This document shows positions 23,804-30,605 of a DNA stretch of 32,670 nucleotides, in pieces. The notes beneath the pieces are model-generated. The model was not told the DNA's origin and searched no databases. It saw only the letters and a list, made by a program, of their open reading frames with translations. Both the position numbers and the translations under genes were made by a program. The stretch lies in assembly GCA_007694115.1 (NCBI GenBank), contig RECJ01000199.1, positions 1 to 32,670 of the forward strand. Direction: 5' to 3'. Position 1 is the first letter of the stretch; each line of letters opens with the position of its first letter. This DNA is from Leptolyngbya sp. DLM2.Bin27 (GTDB lineage Bacteria; Cyanobacteriota; Cyanobacteriia; Phormidesmidales; Phormidesmidaceae).

Positions 23804-23880
23804 GTAGGTTGGGTGCAACGAAGTGAAACCCAACCGCAGCAAGCCTTTGTTGGGTTCCGCTGGCGCTCCACCCAACCTAC
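23804..23880. repeat. 77-bp imperfect palindrome (GTAGGTTGGGTG ... CACCCAACCTAC)
   Basis: The outer 12-bp arms are perfect inverse complements, with inner partial pairing (GAAACCCAAC against GTTGGGTTCC). It matches a dispersed palindrome I know from many cyanobacterial and other bacterial intergenic regions (TAGGTTGGGT...ACCCAACCTA). Together with copy C it fills most of the 313-base gap between the two convergent genes, and no gene is seen there. Confidence 0.8.
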
Positions 23881-23935
23881 AAATTAAAGCTAGGGCACCA
23901 GGGTGAGACTGTTATTTAGATCCTGTACTGAGGCC

Positions 23936-25495
23936 CTAGGGAGCCGAGATCTTGGCCCTGAGTTCGGCTTTGATGCGGTTTAAGATCGAGGCCTCGTCGA
24001 GGCTGTCGAGAATGCTGCTGACCACCGCCCTCGGCCCGTCTGGCCCCCAGGTTGCGCCGTTGGTCAGGTAGGTTTTGGTGATCTGGCCAATGCCGTAGGT
24101 GGCCAGGCCCGCCACCCCCCCCTGGGCGATCGCCACCGGAATGTAGGGGGCGATCGCCAGCCCGCCCGTCGCCACCGCCGACACCCCCAGCAGGCCCTTG
24201 AGCGAACTCAGGCCCAGGGTGATCACCAGCTCGCTGACGGTGATGCCCCCCAGCCCCAGGGCAATCTGCTTGAGCAGCTTGAGGGCGGCGGGGCGGGTCA
24301 TGGGCAAACCGTAGAGCCGCGACAGGTTGAGAATTAGCATTACGTCGATCACGGTGCCGCCCACCAGGTCGGCGACGGTGATCGGGTTGAGGGCCACCGC
24401 CACCGCCTTGATCTGGGTGGCATTCCAGATCGTGTCGTCGGCGATGCGATCGCAGATCTGCCGCTTGCGCGCCAAAATTTCGCCGCTCACCCCCTCGGCG
24501 TACATTAGGGTATTGAGCGCCACCAGGGCCTTGCCCTCCCGATGCAAAATGTCGAGAATTTTGAGCTTTAGGTCATCCACCTGGGGCTGGCCGCGCACGG
24601 TTTGGTAGGTGGTTTCGCCGTCGGGCTGAGCCATGGCCTGCACCGCCAGGGGCGAAGCCGCCGCCATGACGATTTCGTCGGGGGAGATCAGGTCTTGCAG
24701 TCTGCGATCGCGCAGGGTTTCGTAGATCACCTGGCGATCGGCCTCGGGATACTGGTCGACCTTGTTAAACACCAGCAGCATCGGCTTGCTGGCCTGGCGC
24801 AGGGCTTGCAGCGCCTCATACTCCACCCGGGTGATGTCGCCCGCCACCACAAACAAAATCAAATCCACCTGCTCGGCAATGCGGCGGGCCAGGGCGGCCC
24901 GGTCTGCTCCGGCTACCTCGTCGAGGCCAGGGGTGTCGATCAGCTCAATGCGCGACTGGCCCAGGCTCTTGAGCGAAGCCCGCAGCAGGTCGGGGGTGCC
25001 CTCGGTGAGAGGTTCTTGGCTCACCTCCCAGGCGCTGCCTTCGACCACCTGGGTCACCCCGTGGGTGGGGCCGGTGATAAACACCTCCTGCCCCATCAGC
25101 GCATTCAGCAGCGACGACTTGCCCCGCCCCACCAGACCAAAGGCGGCAATGTGGATCACCGTATTCTCTAGCTTGTCGATCAGGCCCTTGAGGTTTTGTA
25201 GCGCCTCTTCGACCCCGGCCTGCTCGCGGGTGGTGAGGTTGAGCCGCTGCACCAGGCCGCCCAGGGCCTCCTGGGCGCGGCGGTAGTTGTAGTCGTCTTG
25301 CAGGTCTTGAAAGTCGCCCACCAGGTCGCCCAGCTCTTGCTCAACCGCATCCCAGGCGGCGTCATCGGCGGCGGGCAGGCTGAGGGGGGTGCCGTGCAGG
25401 TCGGCCACCAGCTGCCCCAGCTCGGCCTCTACCTCTTCCCAGGTGGGCGAGGCGTTGGCGGGCACGATGGCGTTGGCGGCGTCGGGGTCGGGCAT
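23936..25495 (-). CDS. GTPase with DUF697-like C-terminal membrane region
   Basis: A 519-residue P-loop GTPase. G1 is GLVGRGKSS (residues 120-128), a G2-like Thr lies in THGVTQ, G3 is DTPGLDEV (187-194) and G4 is NKVD (244-247). After the G domain, residues about 360-480 are hydrophobic and Gly/Ala-rich (LVGGTVIDVMLILNLSRLYG, LGLGGITVSELVITLGLSSL), as in DUF697/YcjF-type GTPases found in cyanobacteria, and suggest membrane association. The N-terminus holds a repeated segment: WEEVEAELGQLVADL (19-33) and WDAVEQELGDLVGDF (48-62). Its role is not known; GTPases of this group have been linked to membrane or stress functions only loosely. It converges on the Hsp70-like gene and is divergent from the DUF4058 gene. 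Confidence 0.88.
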   Translation of the reverse strand: MPDPDAANAIVPANASPTWEEVEAELGQLVADLHGTPLSLPAADDAAWDAVEQELGDLVGDFQDLQDDYNYRRAQEALGGLVQRLNLTTREQAGVEEALQNLKGLIDKLENTVIHIAAFGLVGRGKSSLLNALMGQEVFITGPTHGVTQVVEGSAWEVSQEPLTEGTPDLLRASLKSLGQSRIELIDTPGLDEVAGADRAALARRIAEQVDLILFVVAGDITRVEYEALQALRQASKPMLLVFNKVDQYPEADRQVIYETLRDRRLQDLISPDEIVMAAASPLAVQAMAQPDGETTYQTVRGQPQVDDLKLKILDILHREGKALVALNTLMYAEGVSGEILARKRQICDRIADDTIWNATQIKAVAVALNPITVADLVGGTVIDVMLILNLSRLYGLPMTRPAALKLLKQIALGLGGITVSELVITLGLSSLKGLLGVSAVATGGLAIAPYIPVAIAQGGVAGLATYGIGQITKTYLTNGATWGPDGPRAVVSSILDSLDEASILNRIKAELRAKISAP

Positions 25496-25602
25496 GGGGT
25501 GGGGTGGGTCGCTATCAAACAGGGCTTTCTCTAGAATAGCGAAGCAGCCTGGGGGAATATCCCTCCGCTAAAATTGCGGTAGCCCCTATTGCAGGCTCAG
25601 CG

Positions 25603-26424
25603 ATGGCATCCCCCTTTCCAGGTATGGATCCTTACTTAGAGCAGGCCAGCTTTTGGTCGGAGTTTCACAGCCGCTTGATTGTGGCGATCGCCGATGCCCT
25701 GGCCCCGACCTTACTGCCGCAATACTACGTGGCGGTGGAGACTCGTACCTATACAGATGGCAGCAATATAGATGGCACCAATGAGGAATTACTGGTGGGG
25801 ATTCCGGATGCGGTCGTGTTGTCTACCCCAGGGCTTTCTGCCCCGGCTAAACCGGAGCCTGCTGGGGTTGGGGTGGCCACGACGGTGCGGCCTCAGTCGG
25901 TGATTTTGCCTATGCCACTAGAAGTCAAGGAACGCTATTTAGAAATTCGAGCAGCCGGTAGTGATGCGGTGATTGCGGTGGTTGAGGTACTGTCACCCAC
26001 CAATAAGCGCCCAGGGGAAGGGCGCAGAATTTATAACGCCAAACGCCAAACGGTGTTGGGCAGCGCCTCCCACCTGGTGGAAATAGATTTGCTGCGAGCC
26101 TATGAGCCAATGGCGATGCACCCGGTGGAGACCGGGCCAGCTTCGACAGCCCGGTACCGCATTTTGGTGAGTCGGTCAGAATGGCGTCCTCGGGCCGATC
26201 TATACGAATTTGCGCTACAGGAGTCTATTCCTGAGTTTCCGCTACCGCTGAAAGCAGCCGAGGAGCAGGTAGTGGTTGCTTTGCAGCCGCTAGTGAATGG
26301 AATTTATGAGCGCAGTGGATACAGCATTCGGGTAGATTACCAAGCTCCTGTACCGCCACCAGCACTATCGGCGGTGGATCAAACTTGGGTGAATCAGCTG
26401 CTGCAAAGCCATAGATGGGATTGA
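25603..26424 (+). CDS. DUF4058 family protein
   Basis: A 273-residue protein with the hallmarks of DUF4058, a family expanded in cyanobacteria. These are the N-terminal PFPGMDPYLE, WSEFHSRLIVAIADAL, the Y.VAVETRTY strand, GIPDAVV, and the central VVEVLSPTNKRPGEGRR...Y..KR...L.S..HLVEIDLLR. The order E-V-L-S-P followed by a Lys/Arg-rich helix and a final acidic strand recalls the Uma2-type PD-(D/E)XK nuclease fold, but no activity is established for DUF4058 to my knowledge. The gene is separated by only 13 bases from the convergent end of cobN and is divergent from the GTPase gene. Codon use is somewhat less GC-rich than in its neighbours, compatible with recent acquisition. Confidence 0.87.
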   Translation: MASPFPGMDPYLEQASFWSEFHSRLIVAIADALAPTLLPQYYVAVETRTYTDGSNIDGTNEELLVGIPDAVVLSTPGLSAPAKPEPAGVGVATTVRPQSVILPMPLEVKERYLEIRAAGSDAVIAVVEVLSPTNKRPGEGRRIYNAKRQTVLGSASHLVEIDLLRAYEPMAMHPVETGPASTARYRILVSRSEWRPRADLYEFALQESIPEFPLPLKAAEEQVVVALQPLVNGIYERSGYSIRVDYQAPVPPPALSAVDQTWVNQLLQSHRWD

Positions 26425-26437
26425 TCGCCCAAAACCC

Positions 26438-29400
26438 TCACCCCTGACGAGATTCTAAAATTCCTTCGGCTTCATTGGCGACCTGGCGGAGGGCATCGAG
26501 CAGCGGGTCGCTGGCGCTACCCCACAGACCGCGCTGGTGGGCCTCTAGCAGCCGCTCGGCCATGTCGCGCAGCGCCCAGGGGTTTGATTGCTGCACAAAG
26601 GCCTGCACCTGGGGATCCAGAATATAGGCCTGGGCCACCCCCTCGTACATGTGGTCGGCGACGCAGTGGGTGGTGGCGTCGTAGGCAAACAGATAGTCTA
26701 CCGTGGCGGCCATTTCAAAGGCCCCCTTGTAGCCGTGGCGCATCACCCCCTCGATCCACTTGGGGTTGACCACGCGGGAGCGGTAGACCTTGGCGATTTC
26801 GGCGGCCAGCGATCGCACCTTCGGCTTGGCGGTCACCGCATTGTCGCCAAAGTAGGTGGCGGGCGACTGGCCCTGGAGGCTGCGGGCCGCCACGGTCATG
26901 CCCCCCTGAAACTGGTAGTAGTCGTCAGAGTCGAGCAGGTCGTGCTCGCGGTTGTCTTGGTTGTGCAGCACCACCTGCATCTGCTCTAGCCGCTGGGCAA
27001 AGGCCTCGGGGGCGGCGCGGCCCTGGGCGTTGCGACCGTAGGCGTAGCCGCTCCAGTTCAGGTAGGCCCGGGCCAAATCCTCATCGGTGCTCCAGTTTTG
27101 CGATTCGATCAGCCCTTGGAGGCCTGCACCGTAGGCACCGGGTTTAGAGCCAAAGATGCGGTAGCGCGATCGCACCTCCGCCTGTTCCGCCGTCAGCCCC
27201 TGGGCCTGCCACTGGGCCGATTCTTGCTGCGATCGCGCCGCCAAAGGATTTTGCTCGGCAGGTTCCTCTAGACCTGCCACCGCCGCCACCGCCTGATCAA
27301 ACAGGTCGATCAGGTTGGGAAAAGCGTCGCGAAAGAAGCCCGAAATCCGCAGGGTGACATCCACTCGGGGGCGACCCAGGGCCGCCAGGGGCAGCATCTC
27401 AAAATCCACTACCCGCCGCGAGGGGCCATCCCACACCGGGCGCACCCCCATCAGCGCCAGGGCTTCGGCAATGTCGTCGCCCCCCGTGCGCATGGTGGAG
27501 GTGCCCCACACCGACAGGCCCAGGGTCTGGGGGTAGTCGCCGTGGTCTTGGGTGTACTGCTCTACCAGCACCTCGGCGGCCCGCCGCCCCACATCCCAGG
27601 CGCTCTCGGTGGGGATAGCGCGAATATCGACAGAAAAGAAATTGCGCCCCGTGGGCAGCACGTCGGGTCGGTTGCGGCTGGGGGCACCCGCCGGGCCGCT
27701 GGGCACGTAGCGCCCGTCAAGGCCCGCCAGCAGGTTGGCGATCTCGTCGGTGGTGCGAAGGAGGGCGGGCAGCAGGGTGTGCTGAATCCAGTGGAGTTCG
27801 GCGGTAAGGGAGTTGGCCCTCACCCCCGGCCCCTCTCCCAGGGGGAGAGGGGGGCTAGACCTGATTCCGGTTCCCTCTCCCCCTGGGAGAGGGCTAGGGT
27901 GAGGGCGGTTCAGGGATTCTGGCTGCAATAACTCCTCTACCAGCCTGGCCGCTTCGGCTTCCAGTCGGGCGATCGCATCTCCCACAATCCGGCAGGGGGG
28001 GAGTTGGGGGAATAGGGGGATGGGGGGATGGCGGGGGAGGAGGAAGGGATCGCCGGGGTCGGCGGTGAGGGGGTCGAGGTCGAGGCCCCAGGCTTCGGCA
28101 ATGGCGCGGGTTAGCCCCTGGCGACCGGGGCCGGGGTGGCGGGCGATCGCCACAATTAAATCCCGCAGCTGCCGTCCGTCGGGGCATTGGCCAAAGATAT
28201 GCAGCCCGTCGCGAATCTGGGCCTCTTTGAGGTCGCAGAGGTAGGTGTCGAGGGTGGGGAGGAGGGTGGGCAGGGCGGGGGTTAGCCCCGTGGCTTTAGC
28301 CCGGGGGGTGGGGGAGATCTCGGTTAAGAGTTGGGTGTCGGTGAGCAGGGTGAGGATGCGATCGCCAATCAGTTGTAAGCGGGTGGGATCTAGGCTCTGG
28401 GCTTCGTAGTATTCGTCCACCAGGCCCTCTAGCTTCTCTAGGGGGCCGTAGAGTTCGGCGCGGGTGAGGGGCGGAGTCAGGTGGTCGAGAATCACCGCCT
28501 GGGCGCGGCGCTTGGCCTGGGAGCCTTCGCCGGGGTCATTGACAATAAACGGGTACAGGTGGGGCATGGGGCCAAAGGCGGCCTCGGGGTAGCAGTCTTG
28601 GGACAGGCCGACGCCTTTGCCCGGCAGCCATTCGAGATTGCCGTGCTTGCCCAGGTGAACCACGGCCTGCGCCCCAAACCCCTGCCGCAGCCACTGGTAA
28701 AAGGCCAGGTAGTCGGGGGTGGGTTCTAGATCCGGCGAGTGGTAGTTGAGGCTGGGGTCACGGTCGTAGCCCCGGCTGGGCTGAATGCCGATAAAGACAT
28801 TGCCGAGCTGAAGACCGGGGATGGGGAAGTGGGGAGTGGATGGGTGGGTGGGTGGCTGAGTGGATGGGTAGGGGGTGGATAGGGTTGAGTTTTGAGTTTT
28901 GAATTTTGAATTTTGAATTTTCTCCCCATCCCCCCATCTCCCCATCTCCCCATCTCCCCCCGCTACCCCCCCGCGGCTTACAATGCCCCCCAGCACCCCC
29001 ACCGGCAGGGTGGGGAAGTGCGGGGGATATTCCGCAACGGGTAGGGATTGGCGGATTTGGCGAAAATCCTGGCCTTCGGGATCGTTGGTGACGCCAGCGG
29101 TGAGGCGTTGGATCAGCGCGTCGCCATCGGCGGGGATGTGGTCGAGGCTATAGCCAGCGGCTTTGAGGGCGCGGAGGACTGCGATCGCACTCTGGGGCGT
29201 GTCGAGGCCGACGCCGTTGGCCAGGCGACCGTCGCGGTTGGGGTAGTTAGCCAAAATCAGGGCGATGCGGCGATCGCCCACGGGGGTGCGCCGCAGCTTG
29301 GCCCACTGGGCCGCCAGGTCGGCGACAAATTCCACCCGGTCGGGCACTGGCTCGTAGGTGACCACGTCGGTTTCCAGCGCCTCGCTGCGCTGGTTGACGG

Positions 29401-30388
29401 CCTTAAACGACACGGCGCGGGTGATGATTCGCCCGTCTACCTCGGGCAGGGCCACATTCATGACGATGTCGCGGGGCGACAGGCCCAGGCTCTGGCTCTG
29501 CCAAGCTGCCCGCGTGCCGCCGCTGAGAATCACTTGCAGCACCGGCACATCCAGCGCCTCCCACAGGGCCAAATTTGGCTTGGCCCCGTCCAGCTTGGCC
29601 ACCGAAAAGCTGGTGGTGTTGAGCAGCACCTCCACCCCCACCCCCGACTTGGGCCGCAGCAGAGCCACCAAGTCCTCCTGCACCTCCGGGTCTTGCAGTG
29701 AGGCCACAAACAGCGGCACTGGCTCCAATCCCCGCCGCTCTAGGGCCACACACAGGGCATCAATCGGCGCAGTATTGCCCGCCAGATAGTGGGCGCGGTA
29801 GAAAACTAGCCCAATTTTGAGTTTTGAATTTTGAATTTTGAATTTCCACGGATACACCCCAACTTTGGGAATCTCCTGCGGTTCCGGTGGATTGTATTGG
29901 GTGGATAGGATGCGATCGCACACCCACAGCAGCCCGTTCGCCATATTCTCTACGCCGCCCTGGTTGAGGTAGCGCCACAGCTGATTGGCCACGGTCAAGG
30001 GCACCGTGGAGTGGCTGATCAAATCGGGGGCGGGGCGATCGTCGCCGGGCAGCACGATCAGGGCAGCCCCGGTTTCGGCCACCACCTCGCGCACCACCTC
30101 CAGGCCGTAGGGCCAGTAGGCACGGCCCCCCAGCAGCCGCAGAATGATAATTTTTGCCTGGCGCAGCACGTCGTCGGCGTAGGTATCAATGGCCAACTGC
30201 TGCTGCAGCTGGAGCAGGTTGGCCACCCGCAAACCGGGAAAATCGGCGGGAAAACTGGCCCGCGCCAGACTCTGAATCTCGGTGTCGGCGGCGGTGAGCA
30301 ACACCAGCGGGGCCGGGGTTTGATCCACAAAGATCACCCCCTCAGTGTCCGGCGTCCAGCCACCGGGGGTAGCAGCTAAGCGATGCAT
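26438..30388 (-). CDS. cobN: Cobaltochelatase CobN-type subunit with in-frame repeat insertions
   Basis: A 1316-residue large subunit of the ATP-dependent cobaltochelatase/Mg-chelatase family. It holds the corrin substrate while a ChlI/ChlD- or CobS/T-like motor drives Co2+ insertion during cobalamin synthesis. Family blocks are the N-terminus MHRLAATPGGW, NYPNRDGRLANGVGLDTPQS, GNVFIGIQPSRGYDRDPSLN, HLGKHGNLEWLPGK (about 575-590), VWGTSTMRTGGDDIAEAL and the C-terminal NPKWIEGVMRHGYKGAFEMA and GLW. The start ATG at 30388 gives the family N-terminus; a TTG two codons earlier is less likely. Three stretches are not protein-family sequence but translated DNA repeats: residues 182-192, about 473-525 and about 829-858. 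Removing them leaves about 1220 residues, closer to the family length I expect. Whether the protein is active is unknown, but all frames are kept. Confidence 0.93.
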   Translation of the reverse strand: MHRLAATPGGWTPDTEGVIFVDQTPAPLVLLTAADTEIQSLARASFPADFPGLRVANLLQLQQQLAIDTYADDVLRQAKIIILRLLGGRAYWPYGLEVVREVVAETGAALIVLPGDDRPAPDLISHSTVPLTVANQLWRYLNQGGVENMANGLLWVCDRILSTQYNPPEPQEIPKVGVYPWKFKIQNSKLKIGLVFYRAHYLAGNTAPIDALCVALERRGLEPVPLFVASLQDPEVQEDLVALLRPKSGVGVEVLLNTTSFSVAKLDGAKPNLALWEALDVPVLQVILSGGTRAAWQSQSLGLSPRDIVMNVALPEVDGRIITRAVSFKAVNQRSEALETDVVTYEPVPDRVEFVADLAAQWAKLRRTPVGDRRIALILANYPNRDGRLANGVGLDTPQSAIAVLRALKAAGYSLDHIPADGDALIQRLTAGVTNDPEGQDFRQIRQSLPVAEYPPHFPTLPVGVLGGIVSRGGVAGGDGEMGRWGDGEKIQNSKFKTQNSTLSTPYPSTQPPTHPSTPHFPIPGLQLGNVFIGIQPSRGYDRDPSLNYHSPDLEPTPDYLAFYQWLRQGFGAQAVVHLGKHGNLEWLPGKGVGLSQDCYPEAAFGPMPHLYPFIVNDPGEGSQAKRRAQAVILDHLTPPLTRAELYGPLEKLEGLVDEYYEAQSLDPTRLQLIGDRILTLLTDTQLLTEISPTPRAKATGLTPALPTLLPTLDTYLCDLKEAQIRDGLHIFGQCPDGRQLRDLIVAIARHPGPGRQGLTRAIAEAWGLDLDPLTADPGDPFLLPRHPPIPLFPQLPPCRIVGDAIARLEAEAARLVEELLQPESLNRPHPSPLPGGEGTGIRSSPPLPLGEGPGVRANSLTAELHWIQHTLLPALLRTTDEIANLLAGLDGRYVPSGPAGAPSRNRPDVLPTGRNFFSVDIRAIPTESAWDVGRRAAEVLVEQYTQDHGDYPQTLGLSVWGTSTMRTGGDDIAEALALMGVRPVWDGPSRRVVDFEMLPLAALGRPRVDVTLRISGFFRDAFPNLIDLFDQAVAAVAGLEEPAEQNPLAARSQQESAQWQAQGLTAEQAEVRSRYRIFGSKPGAYGAGLQGLIESQNWSTDEDLARAYLNWSGYAYGRNAQGRAAPEAFAQRLEQMQVVLHNQDNREHDLLDSDDYYQFQGGMTVAARSLQGQSPATYFGDNAVTAKPKVRSLAAEIAKVYRSRVVNPKWIEGVMRHGYKGAFEMAATVDYLFAYDATTHCVADHMYEGVAQAYILDPQVQAFVQQSNPWALRDMAERLLEAHQRGLWGSASDPLLDALRQVANEAEGILESRQG
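27817..27905. repeat. Palindromic repeat inserted within cobN
   Basis: The arms CCCTCACCCCCGGCCCCTC and CTAGGGTGAGGG, with internal CTCCCAGGGGGAGAGG and CTCTCCCCCTGGGAGAG, make a long imperfect palindrome. In the cobN frame it reads PHPSPLPGGEG and PLPLGEGPGVRA, the well-known translated form of this dispersed repeat. It lies inside the gene without breaking the frame. Confidence 0.85.
28818..28970. repeat. Compound low-complexity repeat within cobN
   Basis: It has three adjacent parts on the plus strand: a GGGATGGGG/GGGTGGATGGG tract (28818-28878), five heptamers of the TTGAATT/TTGAGTT type (28885-28921), and an ATCTCCCC-type tandem tract (about 28921-28968). In the cobN frame it encodes GEMGRWGDGEKIQNSKFKTQ and a Pro/Thr/Ser-rich piece. 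Such compound tracts are usual in cyanobacterial intergenic DNA, not inside genes. Confidence 0.88.
29813..29845. repeat. Heptamer repeat (TTTTGAA) within cobN
   Basis: A 33-base run of TTTTGAA/TTTTGAG heptamers encodes exactly 11 codons (KFKIQNSKLKI) between KVGVYPW and GLVFYRAHY, which look like contiguous family sequence. The unit is the same as in the middle of the compound repeat 900 bases away in the same gene. Confidence 0.9.
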
Positions 30389-30499
30389 GGGCAAGGGATC
30401 AAGATACGACGAAATCTGAAGGAACTCTGGCGGAACTCGGGGAAAACTGAAACGAGGGCTACCATAGGGACTGCCAAATTGTTCATGCCAACCCTTTAG

Positions 30500-30527
30500 A
30501 TCGATGCTGGATGCATCGATGCTGGAT
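30500..30527. repeat. 13-bp direct repeat in cobN/kinase divergent region
   Basis: ATCGATGCTGGAT occurs at 30500-30512 and 30515-30527, in the 217-base gap between the divergent cobN and hybrid kinase genes. It could be a paired regulator site or a chance duplication. No promoter hexamers were convincingly identified nearby. Confidence 0.5.
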
Positions 30528-30605
30528 AAATCAATACCTTAAAACAATCTAATTAAAACCCTAAAACCAACCCGCAATGGGCGCACTCGACCTCAAAATC
30601 TAAGG

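Noticed and set aside
29048..29701. A 217-codon open frame antisense to cobN
   Set aside because: It is the complement of conserved CobN sequence with no domain of its own.
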